A program made the translations under genes and the position numbers. A stretch of 40,089 nucleotides of DNA from JBPOHE01 sp052035915 (GTDB lineage Bacteria; Pseudomonadota; Gammaproteobacteria; Chromatiales; Chromatiaceae): contig JBPOHE010000109.1 of assembly GCA_052035915.1 (NCBI GenBank), forward strand, positions 1-40,089, in the 5' to 3' direction. Under the pieces are notes generated by a model. It saw nothing but the letters and a program-made list of their open reading frames with translations, had not been told where the DNA came from and did no database searches. Positions 31,743 through 40,082 of this stretch are shown here, piece by piece; within the stretch, counting starts at the first letter, position 1, and every line of letters begins with the position of its first letter.

Positions 31743-32957
31743 TCAATGGGCCACCCATTGCACGTTCGACAGATCTATACCTTCTTTATACATGTCCCAC
31801 AAGGGACTGAGTTCGCGCAGACGGTCGACCTGTTCATGGATGTTGGCCACCACATAGTCGATCTCTTCCGCGGTCGTGAAGCGTCCCAGGCTGAAGCGGA
31901 TGGAGCTGTGCGCCAACTCGTCGGGACGGCCTATGGCCCGCAGGACATAGCTTGGCTCCAGGCTGGATGAGGTGCAGGCCGACCCGGAAGACACCGCCAA
32001 GTCCTTCAAGGCCATGATGAGGCTCTCGCCCTCCACATAAGCAAAGCTCACATTGAGGATACCCGCCACCCGCTGATCCTGATCGCCGTTGAGATAGACT
32101 TCCTCGATGGACTCGATGCCTTGCCACAGCCTGTTGCGCAGGTTGGCGATGCGTTCATTGTCGATGGCGAATTCCTCCCTGGCGAGGCGATAGGCTTCAC
32201 CCATGCCGACGATCTGATGGGTGGGCAGGGTCCCCGAGCGCATGCCGCGCTCATGACCGCCACCATGCAGCTGCGCTTCGATCCTCACCCTTGGCTTGCG
32301 GCGTACGTACAAGGCGCCTATTCCCTTGGGGCCGTAGATCTTGTGGGCGGATAGGGAGATCAGATCCACCGGCATGGTCTCGACATCGATCGGCACCTTG
32401 CCGGCCGACTGAGCGGCATCCACATGCAACAGCACCCGACGTTGACGACAGAGTTCGCCGAGGGCCGCGATGTCCTGAATCACCCCGATTTCGTTATTGA
32501 CGTGCATCACCGAGGCGAGCAGGGTGTCGTCCCGCAAGGCCGCGGCGAATCTATCCAGATCAAGCAGTCCGTTCGGTTGGGGGATGAGATAGGTCACCTC
32601 GTAACCGAGTCGTTCCAGCGCACGGCAACTATCGAGCACGGCCTTGTGTTCCGTCTTTACCGTGACGATGTGGCGGCCCTTTTTCTGATAGAAAGCGGCC
32701 ACTCCCTTGATGGCCAGGTTGTCGGCCTCGGTGGCGCCCGAGGTCCAGACGATTTCCTTGGGATCGGCCTTGATCAAGGCGGCCACCTGGGTCCTCGCCT
32801 CCTCAACCGCGGCTTCGGCGTTCCAACCGTAGGTGTGGGATCTTGAGGCGGCATTGCCGAAATCCCCGTCCAGGGTTAGAAAACGACACATCTTCTGCGC
32901 CACCCGGGGATCAACCGGTGTGGTCGCCGCGTAATCGAGGTAGATAGGGGTTTTCAT
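31743..32957 (-). CDS. iscS: Cysteine desulfurase IscS
   Basis: A 404-residue PLP enzyme that converts cysteine to alanine and passes sulfur to IscU and to tRNA-thiolation proteins. Landmarks are TSGATEADNLAIKG, KTEHKAVLD (catalytic His), SLSAHKIYGPKGIGALYVRR (PLP lysine) and the mobile loop SSGSACTSSSLEPSYVLRAIG carrying the active-site cysteine. The C-terminus ends in the ISC-type WVAH tail that contacts IscU. It lies 32 bp after iscR. Confidence 0.97.
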   Translation of the reverse strand: MKTPIYLDYAATTPVDPRVAQKMCRFLTLDGDFGNAASRSHTYGWNAEAAVEEARTQVAALIKADPKEIVWTSGATEADNLAIKGVAAFYQKKGRHIVTVKTEHKAVLDSCRALERLGYEVTYLIPQPNGLLDLDRFAAALRDDTLLASVMHVNNEIGVIQDIAALGELCRQRRVLLHVDAAQSAGKVPIDVETMPVDLISLSAHKIYGPKGIGALYVRRKPRVRIEAQLHGGGHERGMRSGTLPTHQIVGMGEAYRLAREEFAIDNERIANLRNRLWQGIESIEEVYLNGDQDQRVAGILNVSFAYVEGESLIMALKDLAVSSGSACTSSSLEPSYVLRAIGRPDELAHSSIRFSLGRFTTAEEIDYVVANIHEQVDRLRELSPLWDMYKEGIDLSNVQWVAH

Positions 32958-32989
32958 CGAGAGGGCCGTGATCGTCCCGGAAAGGGTGG

Positions 32990-33478
32990 CTAGAGGGCAA
33001 TCGAAGTAGTCGTGGGGACCTTGACTTCCATATTCATGTGCAAGGGGATCTCCTGGCGTTGGGCGACTTCTCGCACACCACGCCGGTTCATCAAGTCCTG
33101 CAGGCTGATGCTGTTGAGATATTCATAGATACGTTCGCTCAGATCGGTCCACAGGTCGTGGGTCAGACAACGTTGATTGTTCTGGCAGTTGTGCGCTCCA
33201 CCGCAACGGGTGGCATCGACGCTCTCATCCACGGCACTGATCACCTGGGCAACAAAAATCTGCTGCGCCTCCCGCCCCAGACTGTATCCCCCACCCGGTC
33301 CTCTGACGCTGGAGACCAAGGCTTCCCGGCGTAGACGGGCGAACAACTGCTCCAGATAGGAAAGGGATATCCCCTGTCTCTGGGCGATATCGGCCAGGGT
33401 AATGGGGCCGTTTCCCTGATGTATGGCGAGATCCAACATGGCCGTTACAGCATATCTTCCTTTGGTGGTCAGCCTCAC
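32990..33478 (-). CDS. iscR: Fe-S-sensing transcriptional regulator IscR
   Basis: A 162-residue Rrf2-family regulator. The winged HTH is at the N-terminus (VRLTTKGRYAVTAMLDLA, then ISLSYLEQLFARLRREALVSSVRGPGGGYSLGR). The [2Fe-2S] ligands are RCGGAHNCQNNQRCLTH (three cysteines spaced C-x5-C-x5-C, then His). GTG 33478 was chosen because it gives the canonical start and has GGAG nine bases upstream; the longer frame would extend into the promoter. As holo-IscR it is expected to repress its own operon through the upstream palindrome. Confidence 0.94.
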   Translation of the reverse strand: MRLTTKGRYAVTAMLDLAIHQGNGPITLADIAQRQGISLSYLEQLFARLRREALVSSVRGPGGGYSLGREAQQIFVAQVISAVDESVDATRCGGAHNCQNNQRCLTHDLWTDLSERIYEYLNSISLQDLMNRRGVREVAQRQEIPLHMNMEVKVPTTTSIAL

Positions 33479-33511
33479 TCTTGCGTTCTCCGATAGGTTC
33501 CAATCGGAAAA

Positions 33512-33542
33512 ACTATACATTGTTGATTAAGTTAGTCAACAA
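33512..33542 (-). promoter_or_regulatory. isc operon promoter with overlapping IscR-like palindrome
   Basis: On the minus strand a -35 TTGACT (33539-33534) and a -10 TATAGT (33517-33512) are 16 bp apart. The inverted repeat TTGTTGA (33520-33526) / TCAACAA (33536-33542) covers the spacer and the -35. Its half-site TTGACTAA resembles type 1 IscR sites, so autorepression is the simplest reading. The leader to the GTG is about 33 bp. Confidence 0.65.
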
Positions 33543-33632
33543 CAGTCAACCCCTGGAAATAACCCGTTTTGGCTTGCGATCTTGGGACAGGTTGAAGACT
33601 TCTGGAGCACTCCGCCCACCGGAAGACTGTCT

Positions 33633-34448
33633 TCAGGTCGCCTCGACGCGGTCCGGAATCCGTCCCGGGGCATCGAGCTGTTCCTCGCGCTCTCTGTCCA
33701 GCATGGCCATGATCTCGCAGGGTTCCAGGCCGGGCAGGGCCTCGCTGTTCACCTTGGCGCCCATGGCGCGCAGGGCGCCGCACATGGACTCCATCCGCCG
33801 ATCCACGGCATGCATGTGATCGAGCATGCAGTTGATCGCCTGGGCCACCGGATCCGGGGTATCGCTGGTCGCCCCATAGGCATCAAAGCCTATCTTACGG
33901 GCCATGGCCTCCCGTCGGGCGCTCTGGTCCGAACTCGGGCGACTGATGAGGCGTCCGGGGACACCGACCACAGTCGCATTGGCCGGGACGGACTTCACCA
34001 CCACGGCGTTGGAGCCGATGCGGGCACCATTCCCGACTTCGATCGGCCCCAGGATCTTGGCCCCGGCGCCGACCACGACATCATTGCCCAGGGTGGGATG
34101 GCGCTTGCCTGTTTGCCAACTGGTCCCTCCCAGGGTGACGCCATGGTAGAGGGTACAGTCGTCACCGATGATGGCCGTCTCCCCGATCACCACCCCCATG
34201 CCATGATCGATGAAAAACCGGCGACCGATGCGCGCCCCGGGATGGATCTCGATGCCGGTGGCAAAGCGGGCGATATTGGAAAACAGGCGGGCCAGCCAAT
34301 AGAGTCGATGGTTCCACAATCTATGGGCCAGGCGATGTATCACCACGGCATGGATGCCGGGATACAGGGTGAGGACCTCAAAGGCGTTGCGCGCGGCGGG
34401 ATCCCGCTCGAATACGCAGCGCAAGTCTTCGCGGAATCGATCAAACAT
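33633..34448 (-). CDS. cysE: Serine O-acetyltransferase CysE
   Basis: A 271-residue left-handed beta-helix acetyltransferase that makes O-acetylserine for cysteine synthesis. Landmarks are the helical N-terminus (LTLYPGIHAVVIHRLAHRLW), FIDHGMGVVIGETAIIGDD with the catalytic histidine, GGTSWQTGKRHPTLG, and hexapeptide repeats through VVKSVPANATVVGVPGR. A tail of about 80 residues follows, longer than in short-type SATs. It lies directly downstream of the isc operon promoter region but is transcribed toward it on the same strand; in gammaproteobacteria cysE beside iscR is a common pairing that links cysteine supply to sulfur use. Confidence 0.94.
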   Translation of the reverse strand: MFDRFREDLRCVFERDPAARNAFEVLTLYPGIHAVVIHRLAHRLWNHRLYWLARLFSNIARFATGIEIHPGARIGRRFFIDHGMGVVIGETAIIGDDCTLYHGVTLGGTSWQTGKRHPTLGNDVVVGAGAKILGPIEVGNGARIGSNAVVVKSVPANATVVGVPGRLISRPSSDQSARREAMARKIGFDAYGATSDTPDPVAQAINCMLDHMHAVDRRMESMCGALRAMGAKVNSEALPGLEPCEIMAMLDREREEQLDAPGRIPDRVEAT

Positions 34449-34745
34449 CCCCTACCGTCACCGATATGGCGCAAAAATAAGTATTTTACTCATTTTTAAT
34501 CCATGAGCCCAACACTCGGAAATTCAGGGGATATCCCTATGGAAGCGGGATCCGGGGAAAGGGTGAGAGCGAGAAACAGTGTACGGCCAAGCTGTCTATC
34601 GGCGCCCGGGCTTGGGCACTGTTACCCGGTTTTTGTTCTCCATTAGAGAACAATTTGCTTAATAAATGAACATTTGTTCTCAAAAAAGAACGGAAATTGG
34701 CCATTTCCAGTCGATGCCCGAGTTGGATCGGCTGGTGGCCCAAGG
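34449..34745. other. Non-coding gap between trmJ 3' end and cysE with repeat copy E
   Basis: No gene is visible. The cysE promoter must lie in 34450-34600; AT-rich sequence (AAATAAGTATTTTACTCATT) just before the cysE start is a candidate region. The distal half holds double-palindrome repeat copy E, starting about 24 bp from the trmJ stop codon. Confidence 0.6.
34602..34722 (+). repeat. Double-palindrome intergenic repeat, copy E
   Basis: The first palindrome, TTGTTCTC-CATTA-GAGAACAA (34633-34640 with 34646-34653), is perfect. The second is GTTCT...AGAAC (34676-34680 with 34687-34691). The outer arms are CCGGGC (34606-34611) and GCCCG (34716-34720). It aligns base for base over most of its length with copies A, B and D. 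Confidence 0.85.
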
Positions 34746-35489
34746 TCAACAACCCCCTGATTTACGCCAGGTAGCGGCCCGCAACAGGCCGCGGAGGATG
34801 TTGATCTCCTCCAGGGTGGGGCGGGCCCTCAAAAACAACCGATGCAGACGGCGCAGGAGCTTTCGCGACTGAGTCGGTTTGGCGAAGCCCAACTCGAATA
34901 CGCTGGCTTCCAGATGGCCGAAGAAGCTGGCCATCGCCCGGCCATCGGCGGGGGTCTCGCTGTCTTCCGGCGGAGTCTCCGGTTGAGGGGCCTTTGGTCC
35001 CGTCTCCAGGCTCGTCATACGGATCTCGTAGCCGAGGACCTGCACGGCCGCCGCCAGGTTGAGCGAGGAATACTCCGGATTGGCCGGGATATTCACCAGG
35101 TAGTGACAGCGGTCCAGTTCCTGGTTGCTGAGCCCCGAGCTTTCCCGACCAAACACCAGGGCCACCGGCCCAAGTCTCGCCTCGGTCAGCAGCAGGCGGG
35201 CCGCTTCCCGGGGGTCGAGTTGCGGCCAGGAAACCGAACGCAGGCGGGCGCTGGTGCCCACCACCAGGCGGCAATCGGCCAGGGCATCATCCAGGCTGGG
35301 ATAGACCTCGGCAGCGGCCAGGAGGTCATCCGCCCCCGAGGCCCGGGCGGTGGCCTCGGCACAAGGAAAGGTCTTGGGGTTGACCAGGCGCAGCCGCCGC
35401 AGACCCATGGTTTTCATCGCCCGGGCCGCCGCGCCGATGTTTCCAGGATGGGTGGTGCCCACGAGAAGGATATTCAGATGATCCAGCAT
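34746..35489 (-). CDS. trmJ: tRNA (cytidine/uridine-2'-O-)-methyltransferase TrmJ
   Basis: A 247-residue SPOUT methyltransferase that modifies the ribose of tRNA position 32. SpoU motifs are visible as TTHPGNIGAAARAMKTMGL (about 12-30), VALVFGRESSGLSN and IPANPEYSSLNLAAAVQVLGYE. The C-terminal extension (FLRARPTLEEINILRGLLR) is typical of TrmJ. It is divergent from suhB, with 74 bp between the starts. Confidence 0.94.
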   Translation of the reverse strand: MLDHLNILLVGTTHPGNIGAAARAMKTMGLRRLRLVNPKTFPCAEATARASGADDLLAAAEVYPSLDDALADCRLVVGTSARLRSVSWPQLDPREAARLLLTEARLGPVALVFGRESSGLSNQELDRCHYLVNIPANPEYSSLNLAAAVQVLGYEIRMTSLETGPKAPQPETPPEDSETPADGRAMASFFGHLEASVFELGFAKPTQSRKLLRRLHRLFLRARPTLEEINILRGLLRAATWRKSGGC

Positions 35490-35563
35490 GCTGGAAAGGG
35501 TACCAGATCCCGCTGATGGAAAAAGCTTTCACCCGAGGGGCGCTTTGGGTATCTTTGCCGCCC

Positions 35564-36364
35564 ATGCAACCCATGCTCCATATCGCCGTTCGCGCCGCCC
35601 GTAGCGCAGGTCGTATCCTGCTGCGCTTTTTCGATCGAGTAGACAGTCTCTCCGTATCCAACAAGGGTATGAATGACTTTGTCAGCGAGGTCGATCGGAG
35701 CGCCGAAGAAGTCATCATCCGCGAGATTCAAAGCAAATATCCACACCATGCCATCCTGGCGGAGGAAAGCGGCCTCCATCAGGGCCAGGAGGAATTCCAG
35801 TGGATCATCGATCCTCTGGACGGTACCACCAATTACCTGCATGGATTTCCCCAGTTTTCCGTCTCCATCGCCCTGCGTTATCGGGGCCGGTTGGAGCAGG
35901 CCGTGGTCTATGACCCCTTGCGGGAAGAGTTGTTTACCGCCTCCAGGGGTTACGGGGCGCAGCTCAATGATCGTCGACTGCGGGTTTCGGCCCGGCGGGG
36001 ATTGGAGGGCGCCCTGCTCGGTACCGGATTTCCTTTTCGCGATCAACGCTATCTCGATCTCTACCTGGAGATGTTCAAGGTCTTGGTGAAACAGACCGCC
36101 GGGATCCGCCGTCCAGGTTCGGCGGCCCTCGACTTCGCCTATGTCGCCGCCGGGCGGCTGGATGGTTTCTGGGAACTCGGACTTTCGCCCTGGGACATGG
36201 CGGCAGGGGCCTTGCTCATACGCGAGGCCGGCGGCTTGGTGACCGATATCGGCGGTGGCGAGCGATACTTGGAGACCGGCAACGCTATTGCGGGTAGTCC
36301 GAAAGTCCATGCCGCCATGCTGAAGGAAATCAGGCCCCTGCTCGGCCCGCAGTTGAGCGCCTGA
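35564..36364 (+). CDS. suhB: Inositol-1-monophosphatase family protein SuhB
   Basis: A 266-residue Mg-dependent phosphatase. In E. coli SuhB also binds RNA polymerase/NusA and takes part in rRNA antitermination. Metal-site motifs are AEESG (about 67-71), WIIDPLDGTTNYLHGFPQFSV (about 81-101) and SPWDMAAGALLIREAGG. ATG 35564 gives MQPMLHIAVRAARSAG, equal to the E. coli start and length; an upstream extension of 16 residues is unlikely to be translated. It is the only plus-strand gene in this half and is convergent with secF, 31 bp apart. Confidence 0.95.
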   Translation: MQPMLHIAVRAARSAGRILLRFFDRVDSLSVSNKGMNDFVSEVDRSAEEVIIREIQSKYPHHAILAEESGLHQGQEEFQWIIDPLDGTTNYLHGFPQFSVSIALRYRGRLEQAVVYDPLREELFTASRGYGAQLNDRRLRVSARRGLEGALLGTGFPFRDQRYLDLYLEMFKVLVKQTAGIRRPGSAALDFAYVAAGRLDGFWELGLSPWDMAAGALLIREAGGLVTDIGGGERYLETGNAIAGSPKVHAAMLKEIRPLLGPQLSA

Positions 36365-36395
36365 GCCCTTGTAGGGCGCAGGCTCCCCACCAAGC

Positions 36396-37334
36396 TCAGG
36401 GTCCCTTGTCGACCTGCGCCCCCTCTTTCGGGGGGATCAGGAGGTCGCTCCGGCTGATACCCAACCATATTGTCGCGGCGCTGGCGATATAAATGGATGA
36501 ATAGGTGCCGACGACGATGCCTACGATGAGCGCCAAGGAGAAACCCTGTAAGGTCGCACCACCGAAGAAATAGAGGGCAACCACAGTCATCAATGTGGCT
36601 ACCGAGGTCATGATGGTCCGCGACAGGGTCTGATTGACGGATAGATTCACAATCTCCTCTACCGTTCCCTTGCGCACTTTGCGAAAGTTTTCGCGGATTC
36701 GGTCATAGACCACGACGGTGTCGTTGAGGGAATACCCGATCACCGCCAGCACCGCCGCCAGGACATTGAGATCGAACTCGATCTGAAACAGGGAAAATAC
36801 CCCGACGGTGATGATGACGTCATGCATGGTGGCGACAATGGCCCCAACGGCGAAGCGGTACTCGAACCTGAGGGCCACATAGATGAGGATGCCGAACAGC
36901 GAGATGAGGAGGGCCAGCCCCCCTTTTTCCGCCAGCTCCTTACCGACCTGGGGACCGACGAACTCAGTACGGCGCAACTCTGCGGAATTGTCGGCTATCT
37001 TCGACAAGGCGGCAAAAGCCGCCTTGCCGATCTCTCCGCTTCTTGTCTCGGCGCGTGGCGGGATACGGATGAGTACCTCTCGCACGGAGCCATAGTTTTG
37101 CGCCACCGCATCGCCAAAGCCCCCCTTTTCCAGGGCACTGCGAACGGAGGCCAGCTCGATCGGCTTGGCAAAGGCTGCTTCCAGTACCGCCCCACCGGTA
37201 AAATCGAGCCCGAAGGAAAAACCCCGCAGGCCGAAGGAGAGAAAAGATACCAGCACCACCACCAACGAGACGAACATGAAGGGACGGCGTCGCCCCATGA
37301 AGTCGATATTCGGAATGCGCTTGAAGAAATCCAT
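36396..37334 (-). CDS. secF: Protein translocase subunit SecF
   Basis: A 312-residue inner membrane protein that with SecD uses the proton gradient to complete Sec export. It has six membrane helices, with the first at about 17-35. The conserved FSFGLDFTGGAVLEA follows it, then a periplasmic P4 domain (about 50-130) and the helix 4-6 core containing AVLAVIGYSLNDTVVVYDRIRENFR. It lies 30 bp after secD. It is convergent with suhB across a short GC-rich gap without a clear terminator. Confidence 0.96.
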   Translation of the reverse strand: MDFFKRIPNIDFMGRRRPFMFVSLVVVLVSFLSFGLRGFSFGLDFTGGAVLEAAFAKPIELASVRSALEKGGFGDAVAQNYGSVREVLIRIPPRAETRSGEIGKAAFAALSKIADNSAELRRTEFVGPQVGKELAEKGGLALLISLFGILIYVALRFEYRFAVGAIVATMHDVIITVGVFSLFQIEFDLNVLAAVLAVIGYSLNDTVVVYDRIRENFRKVRKGTVEEIVNLSVNQTLSRTIMTSVATLMTVVALYFFGGATLQGFSLALIVGIVVGTYSSIYIASAATIWLGISRSDLLIPPKEGAQVDKGP

Positions 37335-37364
37335 AGTACGTCCCTAAGAGTGGTTGTGTAGCGG

Positions 37365-39221
37365 CTAGATCGACAGACCTGTTACCCGACGACCGCCATA
37401 GACCAGATTCACGACAGCCCGGGTCCCGGTCACCGCCGTGAACATGGATGTCAGAAGGCCGATACAGAGGGTAACGGCGAAGCCCTTGACCGGTCCGGTG
37501 CCGAAGGAGAAGAGGACGATGCCCGCGATCAGGGTGGTAAGGTTGGAGTCGAGGATGGTTCCCCAGGCCCGCTCATAGCCGGCATGTATGCTCGCCTGAA
37601 TGGTATTGCCATTGCGGAGTTCCTCTCGTATGCGCTCATTGATGAGCACATTGGCGTCCACCGCCATGCCTATGGTGAGCAGGATACCCGCGATGCCGGG
37701 TAGGGTGAGCGTGGCCTGCAACATCGACAAAATGGAAAAGATCAGCACCACGTTCATCACTACGGCGAGATTGGCGAACACGCCGAACAACCTGTAGTAA
37801 AAGATCATGAACCCGAGCACCGCCACCAAACCGATCAATACCGCACGGTACCCCTGGTCGATATTGTCCTGACCCAGGCTGGGGCCGATGGTCCGCTCCT
37901 CGACGATGTCGATGGGGGCCGCCAGAGCGCCGGCGCGCAGGAGTAGGGCGAGATCCCGGGCCTCCCGGGTGTTGTCCAGTCCGGTGGTCTGAAAGCGTCG
38001 TCCAAAGGGTTCCAGGATGTTGGCTACGCTGATGACCTCTTCCACCATCTGTTTCTTTTTCACCGGCTGGCCTTCCACCTCGGTGGTGATGGTGCGGTTC
38101 TCGATGAACACCACCGCCATGGGTTTGCCGACATTCTCCGTGGTCACCTTGCGCATGCGCGCCGCCCCGGAACCATCCAGGCTGACGAACACGGACGGGG
38201 TGCCGTTGCGCTGATCTATACCCGAAGAGGCATCGGTGATCTGGTTGCCGGTGACGATGATCTGCTTTTTCAACAGGATCGGCTTGCCGTGGCGATCCTT
38301 GTACAACTTCGAGCCCGGCGGCACCCGCCCGTTCATCGCCTCTTCGACGCTGTGTTCGGTATCCGCCAGGCGATATTCCAGGGTGGCGGTGGCGCCGAGC
38401 ATCTCTTTCAGGCGCGATGGGTCCTGGGCCCCGGGGAGTTGCACCACGATCCGCCGCTCTCCCTGTTGCTGGATGATGGGTTCCGCCACGCCGAGGGCAT
38501 TGATACGGTTGCGCAGGGTGGTGATGTTTTGTTCCAGGGCGAATTTTTTGACTTCCGCCTTCTCCCGGTCCTCCAGACCGGCATGCAGGACGGCGTTGCC
38601 GGATTCCTCCCTGGGTTTCAGGATCAGGTTGCGGTACTCCTTGTGAATCAGGGTGCTGGCCTGATTGAGGAGGGCGGTATCGGCGAATTTCATCAAAATC
38701 CCGGTGGCATCCCGGGATATCGAGAGATAGCGGACCTTTTCGTTACGCAGCAGGTTGCGGATGTCGTCGGTATAGCGTTCGAAGTTCTGCTCCACGGCGG
38801 CATCCATATCCACATCAATGACCACATGCACGCCGCCGCGCAGATCCAGCCCCAGATACATGGGCATGGCATTGATGGAGCGCAACCAGCCGGGGACATC
38901 GGCCGCCAGGGTAAGCGCCTGGTTGTAGTCTTCGCCCAGGGCCAGGGCCACTATATCCTGGGCCTTCAATTGGGCTTCCGAGGTTTTGAATCGCACCAGG
39001 AGGCGATCGTTTCTCCCCAGTTCCAGGCTTTTATATTCGATCCCCGCTTTTTGCAGGGCCTCTTTGACCTTGGCCTCGGTGCCGGTATCCACATGGGCAC
39101 GACGGGTGCCCGAGATCTCCATCGAGGGATCCTGGTCGAAGACATTGGGCAGGGCATACACCAACCCGAATAGGAAAGTGAACGCCACAAGAAGATTCTT
39201 CCACAGGGGATAGCGGTTCAT
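37365..39221 (-). CDS. secD: Protein translocase subunit SecD
   Basis: A 618-residue inner membrane protein, the larger half of the SecDF motor. There is an N-terminal helix (about 9-27), then a large periplasmic P1 region with YLGLDLRGGVHVVIDVD near 122-138 and VNALGVAEPIIQQQGERRIVVQLPG. Five C-terminal helices include GMAVDANVLINERIREELR. The length equals that of E. coli SecD (615). It is in the yajC-secD-secF order; the 114 bp to yajC contain a hairpin. Confidence 0.96.
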   Translation of the reverse strand: MNRYPLWKNLLVAFTFLFGLVYALPNVFDQDPSMEISGTRRAHVDTGTEAKVKEALQKAGIEYKSLELGRNDRLLVRFKTSEAQLKAQDIVALALGEDYNQALTLAADVPGWLRSINAMPMYLGLDLRGGVHVVIDVDMDAAVEQNFERYTDDIRNLLRNEKVRYLSISRDATGILMKFADTALLNQASTLIHKEYRNLILKPREESGNAVLHAGLEDREKAEVKKFALEQNITTLRNRINALGVAEPIIQQQGERRIVVQLPGAQDPSRLKEMLGATATLEYRLADTEHSVEEAMNGRVPPGSKLYKDRHGKPILLKKQIIVTGNQITDASSGIDQRNGTPSVFVSLDGSGAARMRKVTTENVGKPMAVVFIENRTITTEVEGQPVKKKQMVEEVISVANILEPFGRRFQTTGLDNTREARDLALLLRAGALAAPIDIVEERTIGPSLGQDNIDQGYRAVLIGLVAVLGFMIFYYRLFGVFANLAVVMNVVLIFSILSMLQATLTLPGIAGILLTIGMAVDANVLINERIREELRNGNTIQASIHAGYERAWGTILDSNLTTLIAGIVLFSFGTGPVKGFAVTLCIGLLTSMFTAVTGTRAVVNLVYGGRRVTGLSI

Positions 39222-39277
39222 ACCTTAACTCTTTCTCAACAGGTATCCAGGCTCGGAGACCACTTCTAGGCGGGAGG

Positions 39278-39303
39278 GGCGGAGGCCAGGTTCAGTCTCC
39301 GCC
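39278..39303. terminator. Hairpin between yajC and secD
   Basis: GGCGGAG (39278-39284) pairs with CTCCGCC (39297-39303) across a 12-base loop, in the 114-bp gap between yajC and secD. No T-run follows. It could attenuate or protect the transcript between the two genes. Confidence 0.35.
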
Positions 39304-39335
39304 GTAGGAATTCCGGGAAGGACGCAAGGAAAGGG

Positions 39336-39668
39336 TTAGAGACCCTTGATCGAACCCTTGGGGAGCACGGCGGCCACGGCCTGTTTGCGGACCTTTACAT
39401 TCACGCCTTCCGCCACCTCGATCTGGGCGAAATTATCCCCCAGATCTGTGATCCGTCCGATCAGGCCACCCTCGATCGCCACCTCATCGCCCTTGGAGAG
39501 GGACTCGACCATCGTCTTATGCTCTTTCTGCCGCTTCATCTGCGGACGGATCATGAAGAAATAGAGGATCAGGATCAGCCCTACGGGGAACAACAGTCCT
39601 TCCCAACCACCGGCCATGGCTCCCGGTGTCTGGGCCTGGGCAAGGGCATCGGAAATAAAGAAGCTCAT
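39336..39668 (-). CDS. yajC: Sec translocon accessory subunit YajC
   Basis: A 110-residue single-span protein that associates with SecDF-YidC. The membrane helix is at about 25-41 (LLFPVGLILILYFFMIRPQ), followed by the family core RPQMKRQKEHKTMVESLSKGDEVAIEGGLIGRI. It is the first gene of the yajC-secD-secF run. In most relatives tgt lies directly upstream; here 421 bp of non-coding DNA reach the window edge. Confidence 0.95.
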   Translation of the reverse strand: MSFFISDALAQAQTPGAMAGGWEGLLFPVGLILILYFFMIRPQMKRQKEHKTMVESLSKGDEVAIEGGLIGRITDLGDNFAQIEVAEGVNVKVRKQAVAAVLPKGSIKGL

Positions 39669-39870
39669 GATCTCTCGCTACCTTGGTGCTTGATGACAAC
39701 ACGAATACAAGGGGCGAATTATGACACAAATGGTGTTGATGCATGAATCAGGGCAAAAGACGCCTCGGGCAATCACCGGCGCTGGGAACACCCCCAACCC
39801 CCCCTGGTCGATTCACCTGGTCAGCCAACATCGACATCCGCCGTTTCCGACCAAGCCAAATTCGCCTAAC

Positions 39871-39887
39871 GATGGGTTACACCCATC
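39871..39887. repeat. GATGGGT hairpin, REP-like
   Basis: A perfect 7-bp stem GATGGGT/ACCCATC with a TAC loop, flanked by CTAAC and CTACG. It resembles the core of the GATGGGT...ACCCATCCTACG repeat seen in many bacterial genomes. Only one copy is in this window. Confidence 0.5.
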
Positions 39888-40064
39888 TACGCCTGCTCCG
39901 GGGCGAGGGGGTCTGAAGGGCTCACCACCTATCAGTTTTGGCGAGAAAGGGTTCATAAACCCCTTTCCCGTTGGAAAAGGATGGAGAAGGGGGATTTTCT
40001 GGCCTGAAGCCCCGCGGCCAGGATGGCTTTGTCAGGGATTTCGCCGCTGTGAACCCCCCTCAAT

Positions 40065-40082
40065 CCCCCCTTATCAGGGGGG
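40065..40082. repeat. CCCCCC-TTATCA-GGGGGG palindrome
   Basis: A perfect 6-bp C/G stem with a 6-base loop, preceded by another C run (AACCCCCCTCAAT). This type of palindrome is common in intergenic DNA of several gammaproteobacteria and cyanobacteria. Confidence 0.5.

Noticed and set aside
33622..33634. GAAGAC-T-GTCTTC palindrome at the cysE stop codon
   Set aside because: The stem is short and has no T-run. It may help termination, but the evidence is too weak to annotate.
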